This document shows positions 36,001-47,445 of a stretch of 64,000 nucleotides of DNA, in pieces; the stretch's first letter is position 1; each line of letters opens with the position of its first letter. Source of the stretch: Haliclona indistincta. Lineage: Eukaryota > Porifera > Demospongiae > Haplosclerida > Chalinidae. The stretch covers positions 13,569,469 through 13,633,468 of the forward strand of contig OZ024786.1 of assembly GCA_964017065.1 (NCBI GenBank). The letters run 5' to 3'. Below the pieces are notes generated by a model, which saw nothing but the letters and a program-made list of their open reading frames with translations, was not told where the DNA came from and did not search any database. The translations under genes were made by a program, and so were the position numbers.

Positions 36001-37330
36001 TTTTGTCAAAACGTTGTGGTTGCATTAGCGTACATGTACACATGTATGTTTGAGCTTCCGGCACTCATCAGGTTTCACATGAATTGTATCACTGCATTCA
36101 TCATCCTTTGTATTTTAACTTAAAGACTCTACCATCCAGATAAGCACAATGAACTACATCTAGTATCTCTCTATACTGAACTGATGCCGGTACAAAACAT
36201 CCTAGTTAGCCGCAATGTAATTACCTCTTACGAGTATCGTTTGTGAGCACTTGCTTTTACATCATGTACTAAAAGTAATAAAGTTTGATTGATATAATAA
36301 TTATTGATATTTGTGTCAAGAATGACATGATCTGCTGTCAGCCTACAGAGCCATTAGCCTAAGGATGAAGTTGAGTCACACCTTATCACTTACTACAGAT
36401 CAAATTACTATGGGTTCAAACCACTTCAGGATGCGGTCCAGCCCTGATTAAAGTGCATAATATCAAAAGGTTTCTTTTATCATCTTGTAAAGTCTTTGGA
36501 TTGCATGTGGGCAGTACACAACTCAAAAATCAGTGAACATATGTACAGTACTAGACAGCTCTGAGTTGAGCCCAGATGATTAGCATGAATCCATGCAGAT
36601 TTGCACGTCAAATTTGCTCGATGTTAGTACTTGTAGTTTGGGTCTGGCTACTGAAAAATTCATACAAATAGCAGTGGTTTTGGTGAGTGCAGAATGTTCC
36701 CAAATAATAGAAAATGTGCAAAACTTGTTTTCTGGTTGTCCTGAAGCTAGAAAAGTTTTCTAGGCAATTTATTTTCATAAGAATTAATACGGTCAAATTT
36801 GGAGTGAAACCATAATTAAGTATGATTCCGTAGAAGAGAATGATGGTTTCTTAGTATTCTTCAATTTTGGGCAGAATATCTTAACACTAAAGTTATGGTG
36901 TCTGAAGTATGTATGAGTGTCATTAGGGCTTAAAGGGTTAATACCAAGGACAGGAATCTAGATAAGAACAGCCATTAAGCACACAGTGAATCTAGTTAAT
37001 GATACTACAAAAGGTGCATAGTAAGGTAGGATAAACAACCAATTAAGATGCAGTCTGGCACTGCCCTAGCTGGCCCTGCCCAGAGCGATACAAACTGAAT
37101 CAATAGCTGTAGATGTTTTACACAAGCAAGAATTGGTGTGAAGCTTGTGAAAAGTTGTACAAACATACATGGTTTGGGTAGATTTCATTGGTAGATAGTA
37201 TACACTACACACCATTTTGAATAACTTCACATTTTTAGTAGTAATTGAAGCAATATTCACAGTAAGTTTGTGAGTGTGAAGGGTATTATAGCAGTTTTCG
37301 AATGGAAATGAAATCTGTTGTACTAGCTTA
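36000..37330. other. Non-coding AT-rich DNA
   Basis: Only short random frames on either strand; no domain or splice pattern recognised. It lies between the start of ROCO copy B and the next duplicated kinase-flank block. Confidence 0.5.
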
Positions 37331-37339
37331 TCAAACTCT

Positions 37340-38530
37340 TGAAATCCAATGTACTGATTTTCTCTTCTATTTTCTTGTTATCTTTCTCAGTTGTGCTCTT
37401 CTCATCTGATGGGGTTCCTGCCTCCTCACCAGTAGGTTCTAAGTAACACTAGTTAATGAATAGTATTAGTAAATCTAGTTATATCGGTCTGTACTGCAAC
37501 ACAGTGTGCTATGTTGCTAATTTCTGTCACTATGGACAGATTCGTTGGTGAATAAAATTAATAATTATCATGTTAAATTGAAGATCTATTGTTGAATGAC
37601 AGCTCATGCTTCTTAAAGACTGTTCAGTATTCATTCAAAATCTGCTTTGATTTGCAACTTGCATAAAATCAGATGTGACATGGAATTTATCTTATCCTTT
37701 CATTATTTATTTGTACTTGGATACACACAAACTTCAAAGATTCCACCATGTGATAGTCATGCACGTGCATGATGTCATATATGCTTATCGTACAATGCTT
37801 ATGTCTAGTATGCCTATCAGTAGTTCTAGGGCTGAAGGCATGCAGTGTCACAACACTTGTGGTCAAGACTGTCATGCTCAGCTATAGAATTCTAGTGCTG
37901 TCACATTAAAATCCATCGAGGCATTTGCACCTTGGTGCATCATTTTTTCAGGTATGCGATAAATTAAATTTCGAATTAGGACTGGTCTTGTTTTATCTGG
38001 GTTTAATATACACCCTTGCCAATTGCTAGCTTATAATGTACTTTTGTCTCGATTCTGCATCGAGTGTATGCATTACCTCAAGTGTTATTGGCATAGTTAC
38101 TTGAATCTATGAACACTTGTGTTCATTAAACATCTAATATCTATACATGTACATAAACAAAGCACTTTGTAGAACAGTGTCATGAATTCCTCATAGTGTG
38201 GGATGTTGTCATAACATCCCACCTGTCACATAGTACTAGAAACCCAATCTTAACTAACCTACTTACAAGTGACTAAAAGCATTATGATGGCTACCTATAC
38301 TACTCACTGACTTTGATGCTAGCCTAGAATTATAATTGAATTCATAGCGACAATACTAGCAGGTTAATTACATTAAGTAATGATATTCATTGATAGAAGA
38401 GTCAGCGTAGTATTATTATCATGAATTTATTTTAAACATTGATCATTAATATTTGGTGCATGAAATAGCTTAGTCAGCATTCATTCAGCAACATACAGTC
38501 ACCTCCCTAAAGAGCAAAAACATAAAAAAA
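37340..38530 (-). pseudogene. Duplicated block with kinase-tail remnant
   Basis: 37370-37460 resembles the kinase tail acceptor region (compare 1335-1440: 'tctcagttgtgctct', 'ctgcctcctcacc', 'taatgaatag'). 37590-37690 matches 390-490. 37940-38500 matches 27050-27650 closely. No open frame remains. It is a further decayed copy of the kinase 3' end and flank. Confidence 0.6.
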
Positions 38531-38589
38531 ACTAGAGTTCGAATGAACACATACCCGTGCGCTGAGCTAAGATCTACATAGTTAGTACT

Positions 38590-40190
38590 GCAACAGCTAG
38601 TCCATAGACCAGGCGCGTGTCCACGATAGGGCTCCGGGTGCTCTAGCACCCCCCTCAGCATTGAAATTTTTAATTATTCATTGCATCAAAGTACACTGTG
38701 GCTATATAACTGTTATTGCAACAAGCTTAGCAGCTGCCAAACTCCCATTCTAGGCTGTTTTTCCAATAGTTCAGCGATGAACAAATCCGATAAGGACTTG
38801 TCATCCCGATGCAGTCTCAGGTCATGCACTCTCAGGCCAGTGCCACGCCCATCAGATGCACTATCAGGCCAGTGCTACGCCCACCAAACTTCCTGTCGAA
38901 CACATGACCAGCGCATGGTTCAAGTCGCCTTCTCGTGATCTATAGATAGGCCGGGCTCACAGCGTGCTCAACCTACTGCAATGTCTGTGGCACACTGGAT
39001 GACGACTACTAGACCGGAACTGTATCGTGCACTGGCTAGCTGCCACACAGTCCCCACCGTTGAGTTGCAAAGCCAACCCAGACCTGTCCTCTATTGATGC
39101 ACTCTCAGGTTTAATAGTCTATCCATTCTATCAGACCTGTCATCTCTTCATGCACTCTCAGGCTAGTGCATTCTATCAGACCTGTCATCTCTTGATGCAC
39201 TCTCAGGCTAGTGCCGCTTCTTTCAGAGCTGTCATCTTTTGATGCACTCTCAGGCTAGTGCATTCTATCAGACCTGTCATCTCTTGATGCACTCTCAGGC
39301 TAGTGCCGCTTCTTTCAGAGCTGTCATCTTTTGATGCTCTGACATGTCATCTCTTGATGCACTCTCAGGCTAGTCTCCATTCTATCTGACCTGTCGTCTC
39401 TTGATGCACTCTCAGGTTAGTCTATCCATTCTATTAGACCTGTTATCTCTTGATGCACTCTCAGGCTAGTGCATTCTATCAGACCTGTCATCTCTTGATG
39501 CACTCTCAGGTTAGTGCATTCTATCAGACCTGTCATCTCTTGATGCACTCTCAGGCTAGTGCCGCTTCTTTCAGAGCTGTCATCTTTTGATGCACTCTCA
39601 GGCTAGTCTATCCATTTTATCTGACATGTCATCTCTTGATGCACTCTCAGGCTAGTCTATCCATTCTATCAGACCTGTCATCTCTTGATGCACTCTCAGG
39701 TTATTGCATTCTATCAGACCTGTCATCTCTTGATGCACTCTCAGGCTAGTCTCCATTCTATCTGACCTGTCGTCTCTTGATGCTCTCTCAGGTTAGTCTA
39801 TCCATTCTATTAGACATGTTATCTCTTGATGCACTCTCAGGCTAGTGCCGCTTCTATCAGACCTGTCATCTTTTGATGCACTCTCAGGCTAGTCTATCCA
39901 TTCTATCTGACATGTCATCTTTTGATGCACTCTCAGGCTAGTCTATCCATTCTATCGGACCTGTCATCTCTTGATGCACTCTCAGGCTAGTCTCCATTCT
40001 ATCAGGCTGACCTGTCATCTCTTGATGCACTCTCAGGTTAGTCTATCCATTCTATTAGACCTGTTATCTCTTGATGCACTCTCAGGCTAGTGCATTCTAT
40101 CAGACCTGTCATCTCTTGATGCACTCTCAGGCTAGTCCATTCTCTATCAGACCTGTCATCTCTTGATGCTCTCTCATGCAGGCTATACCA
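38590..40190. repeat. Left arm: minisatellite plus unique ends, inverted relative to 44001-44970
   Basis: 38790-39080 ('gacttgtcatcccgatgcag', 'caaacttcctgtcgaacaca', 'gttcaagtcgccttctcgtg', 'gatgacgactactagaccgg') recurs inverted at 44660-44970. 39080-40160 is a variable 45-60-bp minisatellite with the core 'tcatctcttgatgcactctc', followed by 'aggctagt' and then either 'ctatccattctatc' or 'gccgcttctttcag'. The variants mix as in recombining arrays. Confidence 0.85.
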
Positions 40191-40412
40191 ATCCATTCTC
40201 TCAGGACACATCATTCCGTATTATTTTTATGCCTGCGTGCCAAACATGTAGTATACCTGTCATAGGTTTTAGTCTGATTTACTCACACTGTCAGTATAAC
40301 ACATCCACTTTCTTCTTGCAAATAATTATCTATCACATTTTATTGAGTGTTTGGTGTATATTAAAATTAGACAATACATGTAGTTTGAAATTTTAAAATA
40401 ATTATTATAAAA

Positions 40413-42560
40413 CTATCCATACAATGCTGTCAGGATGTCTTCATTGGACATTTCTGGATTACAATTCATGAGTGCCAGTTTCATTGCCTGTTATGCATGA
40501 CAATAATACATCACATGTAATTTGCATTTGCATGCTTACTGTTATTTTACCTCACGAAACAAAATGTCATGGGCAAGCCGGAACTCCAGGTTATCATCAG
40601 CATTAACACTGCAGCTAGTTACCAAATCTATGATCAGTTGCTTGACAAGACTATCCAGCTGTGTACATACATGTGGCAAAATGAATAGGTTTTTCAATAA
40701 CAAGTTGAAGTATACCTCATCATCTGAGTAGTGATTAATTGAGTTGCCAATTGCTGAATCTTTCAGCCGTTCGATTTTTTTTCCAGTGGCTACCAAGGAG
40801 TATGCTTCTGTTTTGAGATTGGATAGTACCTTCCACAAGTGCCCTAAAATATTTCTAACAATAATTAAAACATTAACACTATAGTTTCACTTTCTTAAAT
40901 ATACTTGTACTGATGGGCACACAGCACTATTTTTTAATCTCTGCTCTTCTGTTTCCACCATGTACTAAAGTAAAGTATAAGTTTACACTCTTATCATTCA
41001 CACCACAGTCGTTTCCAAATGTTAGCCTAGGAAGTCCCTGTTATCAGCAATGTAAGTAAATCAAGTGATGTTTTTATTTTATGATCACCTCAATGTCACG
41101 AGATACTACGACTTTCCGGAACGTTTTGGTTGATTCATTCTTCAGGATACCTTGGTTCACAATCAGTCTATAAGAACATGATTTTTTATTATAGTTGCAA
41201 TTATACAGCTTACAATAACACATTAGTATATGAAGCATTCCGACCACCTAAAGGGTCCAGATAGAAGACCTCTTTGTGAGAAGTATCAATCCCTATTATT
41301 ATAAAATAGTTTCTAACTGTATACTTTGCAATTATTATACAGCTAGAAAACAATGATAGCTTACAGCTAAACAGCAGTGCCTGCCCTGCAGATTTGCTGC
41401 CATTAACAATAATTCTGTGCCATCAAGTGTCTGTATCAATAGAGTTTCGTAGTGAGCATTTATTATTCTGAGTTCACTTACAGGTATCCATGAAAACACA
41501 GAGTTATCAATCAATGCTTTAGTCATGAGAAGTGATTGTCAATCACATGAACCTATATAGATTGAGGTATTAAAAAAACAGATGATAAAACAGAATGGTT
41601 GTAACCTTTCTGGTAGCATCTATGGCGAATATCTTCAACATTGCATCAATCATCTGCAATCTGTAAATTTTGACAAAAAAATTATTGCTTACTTCGCCAG
41701 TCAGATCCTTTCCTGCTATCAAATAACTAAGGTCTTGTGGATAGACCACTGCTTCTACTTCTCTAAGAATAAACTGCTTGCTCTTACAGCTCAAAACAAC
41801 CCTTGTACCTGCATGCAGGTGTAAATGATGGCATAGATTGAACTTGCATCCTATGTCACAAACCTTTTGCATCTCCAACCCTGTAAGAGGTGTTAACCAT
41901 ACAACATCTACAGTATGGTCTGTAATGGCATCAGAGTAACATTGAGAAGAACTTGCAGTTACTAATCTATTCAAATCTACGAAGAGTAAAAGCTGATGGG
42001 TATATTCAACTATTATAGTTACACATTATACCTTGGTTATATAACGGTTTCAGAGTGAGAATTGTAGGCTGAAAGAACAATGCAGTCATGTTGCTTGGTA
42101 ACTGTAGAAGTGTTTCATCTGCAAAAGACTGTAAAAGTAATAATTGTAACAACTTTTACAACTGTACCATGGCCAGTGTTGTCAAAAATAGAGTTGTACG
42201 ACAATGGAAGAACCTCAATTGCTACATCTGCAAAACATTTGCTCTACAGATATTGATTGTTAATTTGTTAGATACCTCGATCAGTGATGTCAGAGTAAGC
42301 CAAGTCATTATGATGTAGAAGAGTTCTAATGTAAAGTTTCACATGTACCTTGGTCATTAGAAGTGTTGCATGGTGATGAAACAGCTTTGCTGTCATGACA
42401 TGCGAGTCCTATAATTGTACATCCATGCACAATAATAATAGCTACAAGTTTACTACTGAAGCTTTATACCTGCTGTTGTTGCCATCAATCTTCTCATCTC
42501 TCCAATACACACATGCATTCTTGTTCTTTTCTCAATGTCTTTAACAGCTTGGTCATTTAT
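40413..42560 (-). CDS. Spliced gene with a Ulp1/C48-like cysteine protease signature
   Basis: Minus-strand exon candidates: about 42535-42475, 42410-42356, 42121-42036, 41975-41694, 41654-41597, a segment within 41415-41365, 41292-41214, 41167-41089, 41037-40987, 40964-40905, 40843-40716, 40658-40551 and 40487-40413 (stop after DILTALYG). The protease signature is LQGRHCCLA, then IDTSHKEVFYLDPLGG, then TFGNDCGV. That is the His, Asp and Cys order of C48/adenain-type proteases, where HW...D...NDCG is usual; the residue after His is Cys, not Trp. The join between 41365 and 41292 does not keep phase, so either an exon is missed or the gene is damaged. The upstream exons are not recognised. The start is uncertain. 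The gene lies between two inverted minisatellite arms, so it may be transposon cargo. Confidence 0.55.
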
Positions 42561-44000
42561 TCTTTCATTGCGTCAATGCAGAATCAGTCGCATCAAAAAA
42601 TGTGACTGCATGCAAGGTGACATATTGTCAAATCTCCCTTCACTGCTCTGTGGAGTTGTTCTGCAACTTGTGTGTTTAGCTGGCCTGCAAGCTGAGGGAC
42701 AAACTTGTCCTTCTCAGGATCTCTCTTTTTTGCTTGGTGTTTTGTTCATTGTGATGAGACTGACAAGATTAAACTACATGGACTATTGTCTCTTAGTCAT
42801 GTGTCTTGTGTATTGCATCATGTAGCCCTTGATTCATGCTCTCCTTGTGTTGCTACACTAGTACTTCCTCTTCCTGTCACCTTGTTGTATATCAGACGGT
42901 CAGTACTCAGTTTACTCAGATTTGCTAATATCAATTCTCATAATATACTTCTGAGTATATCACATTCATGAAGAACATCAAAAAGGCAATAACGGTCAGA
43001 AACACCTAAATATTAACATCAGTTGTAGTATGTATAAGTGTAGTGTAGTATATGTGTAGTATGTAGGTATCTGAGCAAGTAGCTCGGCATAGCTACCATA
43101 GACACCTGGAGGCCTTTTCAGTGCCATAGACACCAATGCAAGCAAGCAAATTAAACAAGCAAGCAAGCAGGCAGGCAAGGAAGCAGGATGATATGTTCAA
43201 TGAGTAATTGATTAGCGGATCGCTCAACAGTGACACTGAGTGTAGACTGAAGAATTCAAACTCACTGAAGAATACGCAAGACCGTTAAGCTAATTCTCTT
43301 GAAGTACAATGGAGCTGCAGCTGCACACGTGTGAATTAATTAGCTGTTGGCTAGTACATAGCATAATAATATTCCACTACAACAACAAGTATTGTATATT
43401 GATTTTTCTACATGATGCTATTATTACTATTGCGAAGATGATCATTCAGCACTGCATACATGACTATAAAAGTTAATCAGTTCATAGTGCCGGCATAGAT
43501 AATGGTGGCGGGAAGTACATTGTGTAGCTATCTCCTGATCAACTGCAAAGGAAGAAGAAAACAAAAAATAATACATGTGTATAGGTATAATTATAGCTTT
43601 CTCTTATTACTGTTAAAACGGCCGTATGATGCAGACTGCAATAAACAACAACTGATGGGTACCATAGAAGCATTATTTTGGTGGGTGTGGTACTAACAGC
43701 ATCTATGACTACAGTATCAAGAACGACATGCATGTCTTTCTATATAAAGAGAGATAACAGGAGATATATAACATATCATGTGGAAAGCTAGAACATGATC
43801 AAGACACACATATGATCTAGATCAACGGATATTACTGAGAACTGGCCTATAGTTCATGGTGTAGATATATCACACAGATACACGTTAACAACAGAGTCTG
43901 AACAGTATTGGATCTATCGTCTTACGCCATTCCAGATCTATATGGAGCAATGAGCTGCTACCCACTGCTACCCAGTCAACTCCGCTGCTAATGTTGATGA
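42561..44000. other. No confident gene
   Basis: A plus-strand frame of about 96 residues (42535-42825) is Cys/Leu-rich but resembles no family I know and overlaps the first exon of the protease-like gene. 43139-43190 is a short 'aagcaagcaggcagg' simple repeat. The rest is AT-rich. Confidence 0.45.
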
Positions 44001-44970
44001 TCACGAGAAGGCGACTTGAACCATGCACTGGTCATGTGTTCGACAGGAAGTTTGGTAGGCCTGAGAGTGCATTGAGTGTGGACAGGTACGTCTGATAGAG
44101 TGCATAGACTAACCTGAGAGTGCATCAAGAGATGACAGGTCTGATAGAGTGGATAGACTAGCCTGAGAGTGCATCAAGAGATGACAGGTCTGATAGAATG
44201 GATAGACTAACCTGAGAGTGCATCAAGAGATGACAGGTCAGATAGAATGGAGACTAGCCTGAGAGTGCATCAAGAGATGACATGCAGGTCTGATAGAATG
44301 GATAGACTAACCTGAGAGTGCATCAAGAGATGCCCAAGTCTGATAGAATGGACTAGCCTGAGAGTGCATCAAGAGATGACAGGTCTGATAGAATGGAGAC
44401 TAGCCTGAGAGTGCATCAAGAGATGACAGGTCAGATAGAATGCACTAGCCTGAGAGTGCATCAAGAGATGACAGGTCAGATAGTGGATAGACTAGCCTGA
44501 GAGTGCATCAAGAGATGACAGGTCAGATAGAGTGGATAGACTAGCCTGAGAGTGCATCAAGAGATGACAGGTCTGATAGAATGCACTAGCCTGCTGAGAG
44601 TGCATCAAGAGATGACAGGTCTGATAGAGTGCATAGACTAGCCTGAGAGTGCAGGTTGCAATTGGCTTGCAACTCAACGGTGGAGAGTCTGGAGACTGTG
44701 TGGCAGCTAGCCTGTGCACGAATACAGTTCCGGCCTAGTAGTCGTCATCCAGTGTGGCACAGACATTGCAGTAGGTTGAGCACGCTGGCGTGCACTTGAG
44801 CCCAGCCTTATCTACATGTATAGATCACGAGAAGGCGACTTGAACCATGCGCTGGTCATGTGTTCGACAGGAAGTTAGGTGGGCGTAGCACTGGCCTGAG
44901 AGTGCATCTGATGGGCGTGGTACTGGCCTGAGAGTGCATCGGCCTGAGACTGCATCGGGATGACAAGTCT
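44001..44970. repeat. Right arm: minisatellite inverted relative to 38590-40190
   Basis: Units of the form 'cctgagagtgcatcaagaga' plus 'tgacaggtctgatagaatg' run from about 44080 to 44650, the complement of the left-arm array. The unique sequence 'gatcacgagaaggcgacttg' occurs at both 44001 and 44823, so one end is duplicated. A mobile element (44971-46319) interrupts the outer side. Confidence 0.85.
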
Positions 44971-46328
44971 GTCATGGCAATTTGTGTCCGGGAAATATTG
45001 GTCCGCCCGGACAATAAACTACGAAAAATTTGGTCCGGTGGACCAAAATCTCTGACAAAGTTATCCAGATATTTTGGTCCGGGCGGACCAAAATCAACGA
45101 CTTGTTGTGTATTGTGCGACTTGCATAGTTAGCAACTAACATAAACACGCCATGTCATTATAACAGTACTGTACTGCATACTAGCCGACTGTGCCGACAC
45201 GAGAACAACTGATGAGCGTACGTAGTTCGTTTCGAGCCTACACTAAGTGTATTCGAGTGCATTGAACACCAGCATCATAGATTACAACAACATATATAGC
45301 AAACACAATTACACAATACTGTTGTGTTAACTTGGCAAAATCTGTAGAAGAATAAGAAAATTCGTAGTTTTCGTTACTCAAGATTCAAATACTTTTCACC
45401 TTCTTCATATACAAGCATTTGTAGCCTCTTCCTATTCGCATGTACATGTAGCAAGGATACAAAAATTCAAAAGCAAAAATTAACGCTTAATCAATAGTAT
45501 AGTACCCTAAGTTAGAAATTAAATAAGACAGATTTTCGAAAAAGAAAAAAGAATTACTCTCTCGAATGTCCTAAGATAGATTGTTCCACATGGCGGAAAG
45601 AAGGAGTCATAGGAAGTAGAGTTAGCAGTGGGGTTGGTCAGTAACTGACTGGAATTTCTTAGGATTCTATATCTAGCATGGTCAGGCGCATCACTCATAA
45701 TTATAAGACCTTTCTTAATCTTGAAAAGAGTGATCAACTTTAGATACTGACATCTCTGAGCAAGAGAAGGCACTTGGCACAGTACACTGGGTAGTTGTCC
45801 TTCTATTGTTTTGTACGTAGCAGCCTTGAGAACACATTTTTGAACATTTTCTAGCTTTTTAATAAGATTGATCTGGTGAGGGTCCCACACAACTCATGCC
45901 GCATATTCAAGGTGAAGTCGAACATGAGACAGGTAGGGACTCAAGAAGGTCACTAGCATGACTAGTACTGCAACCAGCATAACTGTAGAGTGATCTGTAC
46001 AGAAAACCACTTTGCCACGAAGTCAGCATGAGAGTTTATTTGGCAGTATAGCATCATATCATCCGCATTTTACAATAAACATCCTCAGACGCCAACTTTG
46101 TACCGCGGCGGACTGTGATGGCAGTGGTGAGCGAGGGCAGTTGAGAGGCGACCTTGTATTCCAACACGTGGCTGTCGGTGACGAGTGTGTAGGCTCAGAA
46201 TGCAGCTTAAAAACATGCTGCTGTAATTGTCAGCCATTCGCACTAGGACCGAAATCTCCGAGTGTGCACTAATTAGAATTTCACCCGGACCAAAATCTCC
46301 GCCGGACCAAAATAACGGTGACAAGTCT
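44962..46328. mobile_element. 1.35-kb element with 9-bp target duplication GACAAGTCT
   Basis: GACAAGTCT flanks the element at 44962-44970 and 46320-46328. Both ends carry several copies of a 'ggtccg' motif in inverted orientation ('aatattggtccgcccgg' on the left, 'ccggaccaaaataacggtga' on the right). The ends are GTCATGG and AACGGT, so the terminal repeat is imperfect. A LINE 3' fragment lies inside. A 9-bp duplication is typical of Mutator-like elements; the assignment is tentative. Confidence 0.65.
45519..45920 (-). pseudogene. LINE ORF2 C-terminal fragment
   Basis: Minus frame with WDPHQINLIKKLENVQKC, LKAATYK, LPSVLCQVPSLAQRCQYLKL, LFKIKKGL and DSFFPPCGTIY. This matches the region after the reverse transcriptase in non-LTR retrotransposons, which usually reads VWDP...KLE.VQ.R. 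No YADD or upstream domains are present, so it is a 5'-truncated insertion carried inside the element at 44971-46319. Confidence 0.75.
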
Positions 46329-46342
46329 ATATGAAACGGCCC

Positions 46343-46985
46343 GGGACAAGCCAGGGGGCGCGGGTACGACTAGCTAATTTAATATGACGTATTGTTGACA
46401 TACCACACGCCCACTAACGAATAATAATATGCAGGAATGTGTGCAGGATAGTTTAAACAGTTTGCCATCGCGCTATAGTACATGATATCGAGCTCAAGTG
46501 TGCATTGTTTACACTCCAGGTCAAGGTAAGTAATATTCCAGAACAATCTACTGAAAATAGCTGAAACAAGTTTCTGCTGTTACAGTGATTGGACAACATT
46601 CGTGCGTTTTGCAGCCAGAGTTTGTGTGCCACAGCCGAAATTTCTTTACATTATTAACCGAATGATGCTCTAGAATGATAGTAATGCTGTTTTGATCACG
46701 TTGGTGCTTTCTTGGGAGAATAATTTTGCCAACCAATTCTCTATCTTCATCTCTCTGTACTGCAAAAACTAAAAGAGGTACGGGTGGGGTACGGTAGCTT
46801 AAACGAAAGGTCTTGGGCAGTATAATCTATTTAGCAACATACTTACCGGTCAAATTGTCCTCTAAAGGCGTAGCAGACCAGGAAAAACGCAATGTATTCT
46901 GGTTTACTAAATCATTGCCTACGTGAAGCTACGTCAGCATTATGTCAGAATAAATTAGCTTGTCGTACCCCCCCTGGGGACAAGC
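46343..46985. mobile_element. hAT-like MITE, 625 bp, TSD GGGACAAGC
   Basis: The left end CAGGGGGCGCGGGTACGACT and the complement of the right end (CAGGGGGGGTACGACAAGCT, sharing 'gctaattta') make terminal inverted repeats of about 35 bp. GGGACAAGC (8-9 bp) occurs on both sides (46343-46351, 46977-46985). CAGGGG ends with 8-bp duplications are typical of hAT elements. No transposase is present. Confidence 0.75.
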
Positions 46986-47211
46986 CACTGTGTTCCACGT
47001 TACCACACCTACTAATCTACCAGTTCACTTCATAATCGAGCTTCGATTGCAAAGCAGACGAAAGCTAGCTCCAAGATTCTTTATGTCTACGGTCGACTAT
47101 AATGTACCTACTCAACTGTGTAAGCGACTCGACATCCAGCAATTTTCTTCTTCACGCCAGGTACGAGAACATAAATTTTGTTCCAAGTTACCCCGCCTCG
47201 TCACTTATCTC

Positions 47212-47445
47212 GTCATTAACCCTCGGCGCATGCGCGAGGGTTACGGTACTTGGTTTGTCATTAACCCTCGGCGCATGCGCGAGGGTTACGGTACTCAGTT
47301 TGTCATTAACCCTCGGCGCATATGCGCGAGGGTTACGGTACTTGGTTTTTCATTAACCCTCGGCGCATATGCGCGAGGGTTACGGTACTTGCTTTGTCAT
47401 TAACCCTCGGCGCATGCGCGAGGGTTACGGTACTTGGTTTGTCAT
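47212..47445. repeat. 45-47-bp palindromic tandem repeat, five copies
   Basis: Each unit has 'cattaaccctcggcgcatgc' followed by 'gcgagggttacggtacttgg'. The core AACCCTCG ... CGAGGGTT around GCGCATGCGC forms a near-perfect hairpin. Two units contain an extra 'at' ('gcgcatatgcgc'), which itself preserves the palindrome. Apparent reading frames here are repeat translation. Confidence 0.9.

Noticed and set aside
38640..38660. Hairpin 'cgggtgctctagcaccc' as a terminator or transposon end
   Set aside because: A single small hairpin in eukaryotic DNA with no matching inverted end found on the other side.
42535..42971. Plus-strand Cys/Leu-rich frames as a possible gene
   Set aside because: No domain recognised, no splice context, two overlapping frames equally long, and overlap with the minus-strand gene start.
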